A stretch of DNA of 64,000 bases from Rhodobacteraceae bacterium REDSEA-S34_B6 (GTDB taxonomy: Bacteria; Pseudomonadota; Alphaproteobacteria; Rhodobacterales; Rhodobacteraceae), in NCBI GenBank assembly GCA_001627925.1, contig LUQC01000040.1:23090-87089 (forward strand). Direction: 5' to 3'. The position numbers were made by a program, and so were the translations under genes. Under the pieces are notes generated by a model. That model saw only the letters and a list, made by a program, of their open reading frames with translations. It ran no database searches and was not told the DNA's origin. Each line of letters starts with the position of its first letter. Position 1 is the first letter of the stretch. Below are positions 17,999 through 26,953 of this stretch, in pieces.

Positions 17999-18789
17999 TC
18001 AGTGGTCCTTTTCCTAAGCTCAATTTTAGCAAAGGTCTCTGTTTGTCTAAGTTCAACCGCTCCTGACTTAACTAACTCAAGAGTTGCTGCAAAGGTTGCA
18101 GCGGTAGCTGCCCTCACTCTCTTTGGCTCATTTTGCCATTCTTCTGGCAAAAAACTCATCAGATCGTTCCAATCTCCTGAAAATCCAAGCAACTCTTGCA
18201 TTCTTTCTAAAGCACTCTCCATTGTGAATACACTTTCTCTATCCGCACTAAAAGGCCTGAAGTCGTCACGTGTACGAATCCTGGCGTATCCTTGCATTAG
18301 ATCGAGAAGGCTCAATGTATAGTTAATCGTTCGTTTTTTCTCTAAAGCTTCAGGAATACCTCTTGAAAAAAAATCTTTACCGAGTTGATTTCGAGCAATT
18401 AATTTAGCGCCAGCGTTCCTCATCGCTTGTAATCGTTCTAGCCGGAATGCCAAGATGGCGCTCAATTCTTCTCCCGTTGGCCCATCATCATTCGGATCAG
18501 CCGGAAGTAATAAACGCGATTTGAGAAATGCAAGCCAAGCGGCCATTACGAGATAGTCAGCAGCCAATTCTATCCTTAATTCTTTTGCTTTTGCTACAAA
18601 ATCTAAATATTGGCTCGCCAGCTGAGAAATAGAAATTTTAAGTAAGTCTACTTTTTGGGTTCTGGATAAAGTCAGTAACATATCCAGAGCCCCTTCGAAA
18701 CCATCTACATTGACAACTAGACTTTCCGGAGAATTTTCTGCGATATAATCATTTTCTGGAAAAAATTCTAAGTTCGGTGTATTACTCAT
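17995..18789 (-). CDS. scpA: Segregation and condensation protein A
   Basis: ScpA is the kleisin that bridges SMC heads. The 264-residue protein has the N-terminal FEGALDMLLTLSRTQKVDLLKISISQLASQYLDF signature at about residues 30-65, followed by AADYLVMAAWLAFLKSRLLLP. The C-terminal helical winged-helix part is around AATFAATLELVKSGAVELRQTETFAKIELRKR. The length is normal. It overlaps scpB by 4 bp. The 112-bp gap to the upstream SPOR gene contains TTGACA but no matched -10, so co-transcription with the upstream genes is likely. Confidence 0.94.
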   Translation of the reverse strand: MSNTPNLEFFPENDYIAENSPESLVVNVDGFEGALDMLLTLSRTQKVDLLKISISQLASQYLDFVAKAKELRIELAADYLVMAAWLAFLKSRLLLPADPNDDGPTGEELSAILAFRLERLQAMRNAGAKLIARNQLGKDFFSRGIPEALEKKRTINYTLSLLDLMQGYARIRTRDDFRPFSADRESVFTMESALERMQELLGFSGDWNDLMSFLPEEWQNEPKRVRAATAATFAATLELVKSGAVELRQTETFAKIELRKRTTE

Positions 18790-18901
18790 ACTTCACTCTA
18801 GCGGACCCTTTAATAAAGCTGATCTTTCAGAACAAAGATGTCAAGTAATTGCATAAAAGATTCCATAAATTAGAAAAATTGACTTAAGAGATTCTCTTAA
18901 T

Positions 18902-19840
18902 TCACTTTGCTATTACGGGCACACAGTTTTCTTGAGATATGACCGCAGAACAAAAGCGGCTAGCGTCATCAATATTAACAAAGCCACCTAATCTCAAACG
19001 GTATATCTCATTACCATTTCTTTTAATACGTTCAACATATTTTGGCCTACCATCCAAAATAACTGAAAGATTTTTGGAAAGCCTATCCCATTCCTCAAAA
19101 GCCACTGTTTCTGTTGCGAATGTTCCAAATTGAACTACCGCAAGGCCTGTCTCAACAGAAGCAAGAGCTGGACGAATGACTGTCTCAGTAGTAGACAAAC
19201 TTACTTCAAGTAACGAACCTGGTCTGGGCCTGGGTTTTATTTGTTTGAATTTGTTTTGCGCAACAGCATTGCCTATGAAATTATCAGCGCTTGGCTTCAA
19301 AGCTAGAGCAAGGGCAGCAGCCACTAGTTCAGATTGATGTTCAGTAATACTATAATTCGCGGTGTTAGTTACTGTATTGACTGGTTCGAATGAAATTTCT
19401 TTCGAAAGATTGGGCTCAATTACCCCTAAATGAATCTGATTATTTAGTGCTGCTTGCCTGTCAATTATCTTTTTTTGTCTTGTAGCCTGAAATATCGTTA
19501 AATCGTCAGGGGTTAACTTTTCGGTGCTGGGGGCTAACTCAACTGCCTTAGGATTGGGTGGCAATTCTTGTGAGGCAATCTTAGTCACAGCTAATTCAAT
19601 GTTTTCTGCCTCAATACCCCCTGGAGTATCCGGAGCGACTCTAAGTGGCCCTGGTTGAGCCGCAACAATTGGTATTCCGTTTATATCACGAGAAATGATA
19701 TTGTATGTCCAATAACCTGCCCACAATATCAGATTTAAACTTATTACAGCACCAAATATTGAAAAAATAGATAATTTGCTGTTTTGGATATCTTTATATA
19801 AATTTCCTTCAGCGCTGGCCGAATAAACCTGCTCAGTCAT
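18902..19840 (-). CDS. SPOR-domain, single-pass inner-membrane protein
   Basis: The 312-residue protein has a short cytoplasmic N-terminus, one membrane helix at about residues 23-45 (LSIFSIFGAVISLNLILWAGYW) and a long periplasmic part. The last 75 residues form a SPOR domain (GLAVVQFGTFATETVAFEEWDRLSKNLSVILDGRPKYVERIKRNGNEIYRLRLGGF), which binds denuded glycan strands at the division site. I start at the ATG at 19840 (MTEQVYSAS) because GAGAGG lies at the right distance; an in-frame start at 19882 would add 14 residues. It lies 62 bp downstream of argS, the same order as in other Rhodobacterales. Confidence 0.88.
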   Translation of the reverse strand: MTEQVYSASAEGNLYKDIQNSKLSIFSIFGAVISLNLILWAGYWTYNIISRDINGIPIVAAQPGPLRVAPDTPGGIEAENIELAVTKIASQELPPNPKAVELAPSTEKLTPDDLTIFQATRQKKIIDRQAALNNQIHLGVIEPNLSKEISFEPVNTVTNTANYSITEHQSELVAAALALALKPSADNFIGNAVAQNKFKQIKPRPRPGSLLEVSLSTTETVIRPALASVETGLAVVQFGTFATETVAFEEWDRLSKNLSVILDGRPKYVERIKRNGNEIYRLRLGGFVNIDDASRFCSAVISQENCVPVIAK

Positions 19841-19902
19841 TATAACCTCTCTTCGCTGGGTTATCCCAGCACCTTGCCTCATAAACCGCAGAATTATCGT
19901 TT

Positions 19903-21645
19903 TTACATTTTTTCCACTGGTTTCACTCCTAGAATAGCAAGCCCGGAGGAAATAACAATAGAAACTGCACGGGCAAGTGCAATTTTGCTCTGGGTTTTTA
20001 CTAAATTATCATTGTGCAGAAACCTAAGGTCTGGATTGTCGCTACCTTTATTCCAATGAGCGTGCAGCTGGGACGATAAGTCAAACAGGTAAAACGCAAT
20101 TCTATGCGGCTCATACAAACGAGCTGCTACCTCAACAAGTCTAGGCCATTCAGCGATCTTTTTAATAAGACTCAATTCGGAGGAATGGGTAAGGCCAGTT
20201 AAATTCGTCTCGGACAGAGCGCGATCTGAAATATCAATATCCAATTCCTCCGCCTTACGAATAACTGACTTAATTCGCGCATGTGCATACTGCACATAAA
20301 AAACCGGATTTTCGCGACTTTGTTCTAAGACTCTTTGAAAGTCAAAATCTAATGTTGCATCATTTTTTCTAGTAAGCATGACAAATCGAGTTACGTCGGG
20401 CCCAACTTGTTCAACCAGGTCTCTGAGCGTTACAAAATTACCTGCACGCTTCGACATTTTAAACGGCTCGCCATTTTGATAAAGTTTTACGAGCTGACAT
20501 AGTTTAATATCCAACGGTACTTTCCCATTAGAAAGAGCAGAAACTGCGGCTTTCATTCTTTTTACATAACCGCCATGATCTGCTCCAAATATATCTATCA
20601 AGAGATCAAAACCTCGGGTTATTTTATCAAAGTGATAGGCTATATCTGGAGCAAAATATGTCCATGCACCATCAGATTTTAAAACTGGCCGATCTACGTC
20701 GTCACCATGCAGAGTGGACTTAAATAATGTTTGCTCACGCGGCTCCCAGTCTTCTGTCTTTTTCCCTTTAGGAGGCTCTAAAATCCCTTTATAAATGAGC
20801 CCATTATTTCTTAGGCGATCCAACGCCGCCTCTATTTGGCCACTGTCATAAAGAGATTTTTCAGAAAAATAGGTATCCATTTCTATACCTAGAAGATCTA
20901 AATCCGACTTAATTAAGTCCATCATCGCCTGAACTGCGTAATCTCTGAATTCAGGAAGCCACTTATCCTCAGATTTTTGTAAATATGCATCTCCAACTTT
21001 GTCTTTTAGCTTTAATGCAATTGGTATCAAATAGTCTCCCGGATAAGTCCCATCCTCAAATACAACCTCCTTGCCAAATGCTTCCTGATACCGGAGAAAA
21101 ACAGACCTAGCCAGAACATCTACTTGAGCGCCACCATCGTTAATATAATATTCTCGCGTTACTTCATATCCAGAATATGATAGAAGACTTGCGAGGGCAT
21201 CACCAAAAACGGCGCCTCTAGTATGGCCTACGTGAAGTGGGCCTGTCGGGTTAGCAGAAACAAATTCTACGTTTGCCTTTTTTGAGGATCCGATATTAGA
21301 CCTACCAAAATTTATGCCATTTAATAGTACTCGAGAGAGTAAACTGTGCCAGCATAGCTCACTCAAACTGATATTTATAAAACCAGGACCAGCTATATCT
21401 ACCGATGAAACGATTTCATTTTGTGACAATGACTCGCTTATGATCTTAGCTAGTTCCCGCGGTTTAGTTTGTACTGACTTTGAAAGAACCATTGCAGCGT
21501 TCGTGGCCATGTCCCCATGACGAGAATCCTTAGGTGGTTCTACCGTAATTGGTGAAAAATCTGTATCAGCCGGCAAAATACCTTGAGTTGATAGATCATG
21601 TAAACTATCTATCAAAATTTCACGAACATGCGTAAATAAATTCAT
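19903..21645 (-). CDS. argS: Arginyl-tRNA synthetase
   Basis: Class I aminoacyl-tRNA synthetase of 580 residues, usual length. The HIGH-type motif is ANPTGPLHVGHTRGAVFGDAL near residue 130. The KMSKS motif appears as FKMSKRAGNFVTLRDLVEQVG at about residue 400, and the C-terminal anticodon-binding domain (DALRP/DALR type) runs to GLAILGVKPVEKM. ArgRS needs tRNA-Arg bound to make the adenylate; this is family knowledge. It lies between dgt (79 bp upstream) and the SPOR gene on the minus strand. Confidence 0.96.
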   Translation of the reverse strand: MNLFTHVREILIDSLHDLSTQGILPADTDFSPITVEPPKDSRHGDMATNAAMVLSKSVQTKPRELAKIISESLSQNEIVSSVDIAGPGFINISLSELCWHSLLSRVLLNGINFGRSNIGSSKKANVEFVSANPTGPLHVGHTRGAVFGDALASLLSYSGYEVTREYYINDGGAQVDVLARSVFLRYQEAFGKEVVFEDGTYPGDYLIPIALKLKDKVGDAYLQKSEDKWLPEFRDYAVQAMMDLIKSDLDLLGIEMDTYFSEKSLYDSGQIEAALDRLRNNGLIYKGILEPPKGKKTEDWEPREQTLFKSTLHGDDVDRPVLKSDGAWTYFAPDIAYHFDKITRGFDLLIDIFGADHGGYVKRMKAAVSALSNGKVPLDIKLCQLVKLYQNGEPFKMSKRAGNFVTLRDLVEQVGPDVTRFVMLTRKNDATLDFDFQRVLEQSRENPVFYVQYAHARIKSVIRKAEELDIDISDRALSETNLTGLTHSSELSLIKKIAEWPRLVEVAARLYEPHRIAFYLFDLSSQLHAHWNKGSDNPDLRFLHNDNLVKTQSKIALARAVSIVISSGLAILGVKPVEKM

Positions 21646-21724
21646 ATTTGCTTAAACCCTTTAATACCTTGTGTTTATCAAGCTACGGAAAAAGTTCAAT
21701 GCACTATCAGGACCAAGTAAAATT

Positions 21725-22879
21725 TTAAGACATCTTAATCGGCTTACCCATTATCTTTTCATATTGAGAAATTGCAAATCGATCTGTCATGCCCGCTATA
21801 TAGTCACAAACTAAGGTTACTATATCGGCATCAGAGTAAACAGAACTAATATCCTTCCTCCACTTTTGAGGCATCAAATTTGGATCGTTAGTGTAAGCCG
21901 CAAAAAGCTCTTTAACAATCTTTGTAACCTTCTCCCGCATTTGCAAAACACTTGGCGCCCTATACATCCGTTCAAAAAGGAAACTTCTTATCATATCCAA
22001 ATTCCTTTCTAGCTCATTGGAAAAACTAATAACCTGGCGACCTGCTTTCCTAAAATCATCTGGCGAAGTGGGCACCAGTTTTGCGAAAGTCTGTTGCGCT
22101 TCTTTTAGAACGTCATCAACTAACATACCCAAAAAACATCTTAATGCCTCATGCTGTCTTCGGTAATTATCAATTTGTGGATACTTCTTATCCACTGCCT
22201 GAAAGCACTCACTTAACAAGGGGAGTGATGCCAACTCTTCGATGCTAAAAAGCCCCGCCCTTAGGCCATCGTGTAAATCGTGACTGTTATATGCAATATC
22301 ATCTGATATTGCGGCTACTTGAGCTTCAGCGCTAGCATAATCGAACAAATTTAATTTATGTAAATTGTCATAATGCTCGATGTACCTTGGAACTTCCTTC
22401 ACTAGAGGGCCATTGTGCTTAACTATACCCTCCAAAGTCTCCCAACTGAGATTTAGCCCATCAAATGCTGCATAGTGGCGCTCAATAATTGTTACAAGTT
22501 TCAAGGCATGTGCGTTATGATCAAAACCCGAGTGCTCTGACATTAGACTATTTAACGCTTCCTCTCCTGTATGCCCAAAAGGTGGATGCCCCAAGTCATG
22601 CGCTAACGAAATTGCTTCAGTCAACTCCGAATTTAGTCCTAATACACCAGCAATAGTCCGAGCAACCTGTGCAACCTCAATTGTATGTGTTAATCTAGTC
22701 CTGTAATAATCGCTTTCGTGTTCAACAAAGACCTGCGTTTTGTGTTTTAAACGTCGAAACGCGCTGCAGTGAATAACTCTATCCCGATCACGCTGAAAAT
22801 TATCACGGAAACTACTTTTATTTTCATGATGCAATCTACCCATGCTTTGCGCAGGGTTTGATGCGAAGTTTGACTGCAT
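21725..22879 (-). CDS. dgt: dGTPase-like deoxynucleoside triphosphate triphosphohydrolase
   Basis: HD-domain enzyme that cleaves dNTPs to the deoxynucleoside and triphosphate. The HD metal site shows as RLTHTIEVAQVARTIA (His) and ISLAHDLGHPPFGHTGEEAL (HD and further His), followed by ISDDIAYNSHDLHDGLRAG (Asp). The N-terminus FRDNFQRDRDRVIHCSAFRRLKHKTQVF is the family's second conserved block. The length of 384 is normal for the alphaproteobacterial type 2 form. It is divergent from the Fe-S carrier gene at 22964, with a shared 84-bp promoter region. Confidence 0.93.
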   Translation of the reverse strand: MQSNFASNPAQSMGRLHHENKSSFRDNFQRDRDRVIHCSAFRRLKHKTQVFVEHESDYYRTRLTHTIEVAQVARTIAGVLGLNSELTEAISLAHDLGHPPFGHTGEEALNSLMSEHSGFDHNAHALKLVTIIERHYAAFDGLNLSWETLEGIVKHNGPLVKEVPRYIEHYDNLHKLNLFDYASAEAQVAAISDDIAYNSHDLHDGLRAGLFSIEELASLPLLSECFQAVDKKYPQIDNYRRQHEALRCFLGMLVDDVLKEAQQTFAKLVPTSPDDFRKAGRQVISFSNELERNLDMIRSFLFERMYRAPSVLQMREKVTKIVKELFAAYTNDPNLMPQKWRKDISSVYSDADIVTLVCDYIAGMTDRFAISQYEKIMGKPIKMS

Positions 22880-22894
22880 TTTTATGAAGATTCC

Positions 22895-22923
22895 TTGTAA
22901 ATTGAGTGATTACTGATTATAAT
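22895..22923 (+). promoter_or_regulatory. Putative sigma70 promoter for the A-type Fe-S carrier gene
   Basis: TTGTAA at 22895-22900 and a perfect TATAAT at 22918-22923 are separated by 17 bp, 40 bp upstream of the ATG at 22964. It is one of the best promoter matches in the window. Confidence 0.6.
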
Positions 22924-22963
22924 ATAAATCTTTAGTATACCATATAATATTGGAAATTAATCG

Positions 22964-23287
22964 ATGTATCTACCACCAAAAGTCACCCGCAGAGCATTCG
23001 AACGATTGAGTGAAATCAATGCTGCTAATGATGGAAAGGCTTTACGAATTGCTGTAGAAGGGGGTGGTTGCTCTGGATTTCAATACGAAATAAGTTTGGG
23101 AAATCCAACAGCGGAAGACCTGGTAATAGAGGAAGGTGGAGAAAAAGTAATTATTGACTCAGCTTCTCTCCCATTTTTGGAAAATGCTGTTATTGATTAT
23201 TCCGATGAATTAATTGGTGCCAGGTTTGTGATCGATAACCCTAACGCAACGAGCTCATGTGGTTGCGGTACTAGCTTTTCAATTTAA
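22964..23287 (+). CDS. A-type iron-sulfur cluster carrier (HesB/IscA/ErpA family)
   Basis: Small protein (107 residues) that receives and hands over Fe-S clusters. The three ligand cysteines are present: Cys36 in GGGCSGFQY and Cys99 and Cys101 in SSCGCGTSFSI at the C-terminus. The sequence could be ErpA or a close IscA/SufA relative; isolated position, away from isc or suf genes, suggests the ErpA-like group. The ATG at 22964 is preceded by a clear promoter. xthA begins 14 bp downstream on the same strand, so both may be on one transcript. Confidence 0.93.
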   Translation: MYLPPKVTRRAFERLSEINAANDGKALRIAVEGGGCSGFQYEISLGNPTAEDLVIEEGGEKVIIDSASLPFLENAVIDYSDELIGARFVIDNPNATSSCGCGTSFSI

Positions 23288-23300
23288 AGAAGCAATCACG

Positions 23301-24080
23301 GTGAAAATTGCCAGCTTTAATATTAATGGAATAAAAGCAAGAGAAAAGGCTTTAATGACTTGGCTTGAAGAAGCTCGGCCAGACGTAGTTCTGATGCAAG
23401 AAATAAAATCAGTTAGCGAAAAATTCCCATCAAACCTATTTGAGGATGTTGGTTATAACGTAGCAGTTAATGGACAAAAATCATTTAACGGTGTTGCCAT
23501 TATTTCAAAACTTCCTCTCGAGGACGTTGTGACCGAATTACCAGGCGACGGCACAGATGATCAAGCTCGGTGGTTAGAAGCAACAATTGTGGGAGATCAC
23601 GCAATTCGGATGTGTAATTTGTACCTTCCAAATGGAAATCCTACACCTGGGCCCAAATATGATTATAAACTAAAGTGGATGCATAGACTTTATCAAAGAG
23701 CTAAAGATCTTATAGATAGTGAAGCGCCAGCATTTATGGCAGGTGATTTCAACATCATTCCCCAACCAGAAGATGCAGCAAATATAGACAATTGGGAGAA
23801 AGACGCGCTGTTTTTACCAGAAAGTCGAGCCGAGTTCAGTAAAATAATTAATTTAGGTTATACGGATGCTTTCCGGGCAAAAAATTTTGGTTCAGGAAAC
23901 TACAGCTTCTGGGATTATCAGGCCGGTGCCTGGGACCGCGATGATGGAGTTAGAATAGACCATTTTTTACTCACTCCTCAATGCGCTGATTTATTGGAAA
24001 ACTGCAAAATTGATAAACATATCCGATCTGGAGAAAAACCGTCTGATCACGTCCCAATCTGGATTGAACTCAGTATTTAA
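23301..24080 (+). CDS. xthA: Exodeoxyribonuclease III
   Basis: AP endonuclease/3'-exonuclease of the endonuclease-exonuclease-phosphatase fold, used in base excision repair. Conserved elements are KIASFNINGIKARE at the start, VLMQEIKS (metal-binding Glu), NLYLPNGNP, FMAGDFNIIPQPEDA (Asp-Asn), FWDYQAGAWDRDDGVRIDHFLL and the terminal SDHVPIWIEL (catalytic Asp-His). The start is a GTG at 23301, with AAAGAAG upstream; the longer frame beginning at 23259 lies inside the upstream Fe-S gene and lacks family residues. It has 259 residues, normal length. It is convergent with the FAD monooxygenase, separated by 28 bp. Confidence 0.93.
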   Translation: MKIASFNINGIKAREKALMTWLEEARPDVVLMQEIKSVSEKFPSNLFEDVGYNVAVNGQKSFNGVAIISKLPLEDVVTELPGDGTDDQARWLEATIVGDHAIRMCNLYLPNGNPTPGPKYDYKLKWMHRLYQRAKDLIDSEAPAFMAGDFNIIPQPEDAANIDNWEKDALFLPESRAEFSKIINLGYTDAFRAKNFGSGNYSFWDYQAGAWDRDDGVRIDHFLLTPQCADLLENCKIDKHIRSGEKPSDHVPIWIELSI

Positions 24081-24108
24081 TCTTACTTACAATAATCAAT
24101 GCACTGGA

Positions 24109-25284
24109 TCAGCTGGAGTAATGTTTATTTGTAACGTTATGGTCATAGATCCAGTTAAAACGCTTTACAAGAAGATGTGGAAAGAACTTACTCAAGAACC
24201 GCAATGAAACTTGGAAAACCCTTCTAGATATAATGTTTGATAAATGAAAGATATGCGCATTTTTTGTGGATGCGAGTACTACTCGCTGTACACGTGGAAA
24301 CCTTTCACGTCGGAACTCTTTGAAAGCAACAGATGAATTTGAAAATTCAAAGATTTTAGAAGCAAGCACGAAGCTATCTTCAATTGCCATTGCAGCACCC
24401 TGAGCCAAGAATGGTAAAGTGGGATGAGCAGCATCTCCAATCAAAATCACTCGGTCGTTGTACCAACTTTGTTTAAGGGGATATCTAAATAATCCCCACT
24501 TATATACATTTTCTATTGAGGATATCACTTCTGCTGTTCCGCCAGAAAAATCCTTGAAGTTTTCTTTTACTACTCTTGGATCTTCAAGATGTTTCCATCC
24601 ATCCGGCTGCCACTCATCTTGCTCCTTAATGAGAACTAAATTTAATTCACTTCCATCTTTAATCGGATAGCTCACCAAGTGCCTTTTAGGAGCTAGTGTA
24701 ACATGAGAAAAATCACCCTGTTTGATTGAATTTGGTACAATTGATCTCCAAGCAATTTGACGAGTAAATACAGGTTTAGCCTCATCAGCAATGGTTTTTC
24801 GAACATTGGAATGTAATCCATCTGCTCCAATTATTAGTTCAGCAGGTAACGCCTCCCCATCTGAAAATATAGCTTTGTTATTAACTATTTTCTCTACTTT
24901 TTTATTGAAGTAAACTGGAATCTCCAATTTCTGACAGGCTGCATAGAGTATACCAACTAAATCCGCTCGATGGCAAAAGTAAAACAAGTCATTACCTTTG
25001 AATTTCATGTAATCGAATAGCGCAAGCTGCTGGTTTGATTTATAGTCAAAGACCTTCACACCATGGCAGCGTATCGAAACCGAAGAAATCTCTTTCAAAA
25101 CTCCTATCCGGGATAGTACTCTGTTTGCGTTCGGACTAAGCTGAATTCCCGCACCAGCAGATATGATCTTAGGGGATCTCTCGTATATGCTTGTTCTTAT
25201 ACCAAAGTGCCTCAAACTGAGCGCAGCGGTTAGTCCAGCGATCCCTGCTCCGATAATAATAATATGTTTCGAGTTTTCCAGCAT
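24109..25284 (-). CDS. FAD-dependent monooxygenase (salicylate-hydroxylase-like group)
   Basis: Class A flavoprotein monooxygenase of 391 residues. Dinucleotide-binding GxGxxG at the N-terminus (HIIIIGAGIAGLTAALSL), the DG motif (ELIIGADGLHSNVRK) near residue 155, and the GD motif (RVILIGDAAHPTLPFLAQGAAMAIEDSFVLA) near residue 290 are all visible. The substrate cannot be deduced; the group includes salicylate and 3-hydroxybenzoate hydroxylases as well as ubiquinone-biosynthesis relatives. No catabolic genes lie nearby, so a specific aromatic pathway is not supported. ATG at 25284 is used; a TTG one codon earlier is also possible. The gene is convergent with xthA. Confidence 0.82.
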   Translation of the reverse strand: MLENSKHIIIIGAGIAGLTAALSLRHFGIRTSIYERSPKIISAGAGIQLSPNANRVLSRIGVLKEISSVSIRCHGVKVFDYKSNQQLALFDYMKFKGNDLFYFCHRADLVGILYAACQKLEIPVYFNKKVEKIVNNKAIFSDGEALPAELIIGADGLHSNVRKTIADEAKPVFTRQIAWRSIVPNSIKQGDFSHVTLAPKRHLVSYPIKDGSELNLVLIKEQDEWQPDGWKHLEDPRVVKENFKDFSGGTAEVISSIENVYKWGLFRYPLKQSWYNDRVILIGDAAHPTLPFLAQGAAMAIEDSFVLASKIFEFSNSSVAFKEFRRERFPRVQRVVLASTKNAHIFHLSNIISRRVFQVSLRFLSKFFPHLLVKRFNWIYDHNVTNKHYSS

Positions 25285-25312
25285 CAAGACTAGAAAATAT
25301 CAAACTATATTT

Positions 25313-25735
25313 CTAGTCGTCTCTATGCGCTTTTTCGCTACGCTCATGACGTTCTTGAGCTTCAAGCGTCATTGTTGCAATTGGTCTTGCATCAAGTCTT
25401 TTGAGTGAGATCGGCTCGCCAGTCATTTCACAATAGCCGTATTCACCCTCATCGATCCTGCGAAGCGCGGCGTCAATTTTGGAAACTAACTTTCTTTGTC
25501 TGTCTCGCGTTCTCAATTCAAGCGCTCTGTCAGTTTCTTCACTGGCCCGATCCGCAATATCCGGAATATTTCGAGTGTTATCCTGGAGCCCCTCAATAGT
25601 CTCCTTGGAATCAGACATAAGATCATTTTTCCAAGTAACGAGTTTACGTCTAAAGTATTCTAATTGACGATCATTCATAAATGGTTCGCCCTCGACTGGA
25701 CGATAATCTTCGGAAAAAACGTTATCCTGTTTCAT
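25313..25735 (-). CDS. dksA: DksA/TraR-family RNA polymerase-binding regulator with degenerate zinc site
   Basis: DksA binds the RNA polymerase secondary channel and works with ppGpp on stable RNA and amino acid promoters. The 140-residue protein has the coiled-coil (LEYFRRKLVTWKNDLMSDSKETIEGLQD) with DRASEETDRALELRTRDRQRKLVSKIDAALRRIDEGEYGYC. The C-terminal zinc region reads CEMTGEPISLKRLDARPIATMTLEAQERHE: only one of the four zinc cysteines remains, as in other Rhodobacterales DksA proteins. I start at the ATG at 25735, which has GGGGGAC upstream, rather than at 25777. It is divergent from the MoxR gene across a 194-bp region with an inverted repeat. Confidence 0.9.
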   Translation of the reverse strand: MKQDNVFSEDYRPVEGEPFMNDRQLEYFRRKLVTWKNDLMSDSKETIEGLQDNTRNIPDIADRASEETDRALELRTRDRQRKLVSKIDAALRRIDEGEYGYCEMTGEPISLKRLDARPIATMTLEAQERHERSEKAHRDD

Positions 25736-25782
25736 GCTTTGTCCCCCAAGCAGTTCATAAATCCAAAACTTAACCAATATCT

Positions 25783-25804
25783 AGATAGGTAATTAAACCT
25801 ATCT
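25783..25804. promoter_or_regulatory. 22-bp inverted repeat between dksA and the MoxR gene
   Basis: AGATAGGT and its complement ACCTATCT are separated by six AT bases. The repeat lies 48 bp upstream of dksA and 126 bp upstream of the MoxR gene. It has no T run and is too weak for a terminator, so an operator for dksA is the more likely reading. Confidence 0.35.
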
Positions 25805-25929
25805 CTGGCCAAGTAAAGCAATTGGATTAAAATGTCACTAGTCAAAGATGAAGATTGAACGTTTTTTATTAATGTGCGAGAGATCGTTTTGTTTTACAGG
25901 TTGGTGGGTCTAATAGGAAGGTGATCTCA

Positions 25930-26769
25930 ATGAAGTTTGACGGCACTCAAAATTATGTTGCAACTGAAGACTTAAAAATTGCTGTAAATGCAGCAGTTAC
26001 TCTGGAGCGACCTTTGCTTGTAAAGGGTGAGCCGGGTACTGGAAAAACTGAGCTCGCGAAACAAGTAGCAAGCTCTCTGGGCCTACAACTTTATGAATGG
26101 AACATTAAGTCAACAACTAAAGCCCAACAAGGTTTATATGAGTATGACGCTGTTTCACGCCTGAGAGATAGCCAGTTGGGTGATAAAAAAGTCGAAGACG
26201 TAAGAAACTACATTAAAAAAGGGAAGCTATGGCAAGCTTTTGAGTCTAAGGAAAAAGTTGTTTTGCTTATTGATGAAGTTGACAAAGCCGATATCGAGTT
26301 CCCTAACGATCTTTTGCAAGAACTAGATAAAATGGCTTTTCACGTTTATGAGACGGGCGAGAACGTAAAAGCGATAAAAAGACCGGTAGTGATTATTACC
26401 TCAAATAACGAAAAAGAACTCCCTGATGCATTCCTGAGACGCTGTTTTTTTCATTACATTAGGTTTCCTGATCAAGAAACATTAGAAAAAATAATTCGAG
26501 TGCACTACCCCAATATAAAACAAAACCTTTTGTCGACAGCACTGGCTCAATTCTTCGAGTTACGTGAGCAGCCTGGCCTGAAAAAGAAACCCTCAACTTC
26601 GGAGGCATTGGATTGGTTAAAGTTATTATTGGCAGAAGATCTGAGTGCAACTGATCTGACCAAGCAAGGTAAAAACGCTTTACCTCAGTTGCATGGAGCA
26701 CTCTTAAAAAATGAACAAGACGTACAACTTTTTGAACGCCTCGCCTTTATGGCGCGCAATCAAAGATAA
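25930..26769 (+). CDS. MoxR-type AAA+ ATPase
   Basis: AAA+ ATPase of the MoxR family, thought to work as a chaperone together with a VWA-domain partner. Walker A is KGEPGTGKTELAKQVA (about residue 35), Walker B is KVVLLIDEVDKADIEF (about 110), followed by sensor 1 IITSNNEKELPDAFLRRCFFHYI. It has 279 residues, usual length. ATG at 25930 is used because AGGAAGG lies 7 bp upstream; a GTG at 25921 overlaps that site. It leads the group MoxR / 54-aa membrane protein / VWA protein / M48 protease, an order I recognise from Rhodobacterales. The VWA partner is broken here. Confidence 0.92.
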   Translation: MKFDGTQNYVATEDLKIAVNAAVTLERPLLVKGEPGTGKTELAKQVASSLGLQLYEWNIKSTTKAQQGLYEYDAVSRLRDSQLGDKKVEDVRNYIKKGKLWQAFESKEKVVLLIDEVDKADIEFPNDLLQELDKMAFHVYETGENVKAIKRPVVIITSNNEKELPDAFLRRCFFHYIRFPDQETLEKIIRVHYPNIKQNLLSTALAQFFELREQPGLKKKPSTSEALDWLKLLLAEDLSATDLTKQGKNALPQLHGALLKNEQDVQLFERLAFMARNQR

Positions 26770-26785
26770 TTTTGGGGAGATACCT

Positions 26786-26950
26786 ATGTACCTATTATTT
26801 GGCATTTTTGGAGGTATTTGGGGTGCTAGATTAGCTAAAAAGCGTGGTGGAAAAACACTTGATATACTTCAATACTCTGCTGGATACTTTCTATTTTATG
26901 CAATAATTGGTGTAATAGTAACTGTTATTTTGGACAGAACTATTTTTTAA
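26786..26950 (+). CDS. Small membrane protein conserved between MoxR and VWA genes
   Basis: A 54-residue protein starting MYLLFGIFGGIWGARLAKKRGGKTLDILQYS, then one strongly hydrophobic helix YFLFYAIIGVIVTVILD. The motif GGIWGA-x-A-KKRGG-x2-LD-LQY matches the small membrane protein that related Rhodobacterales carry at the same place. The ATG at 26786 follows TTGGGGAGA with 6-bp spacing; a longer in-frame reading from 26711 overlaps the MoxR gene and is not supported. Function unknown. Its fixed position suggests a part in the MoxR/VWA module. Confidence 0.75.
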   Translation: MYLLFGIFGGIWGARLAKKRGGKTLDILQYSAGYFLFYAIIGVIVTVILDRTIF

Positions 26951-26953
26951 AAA

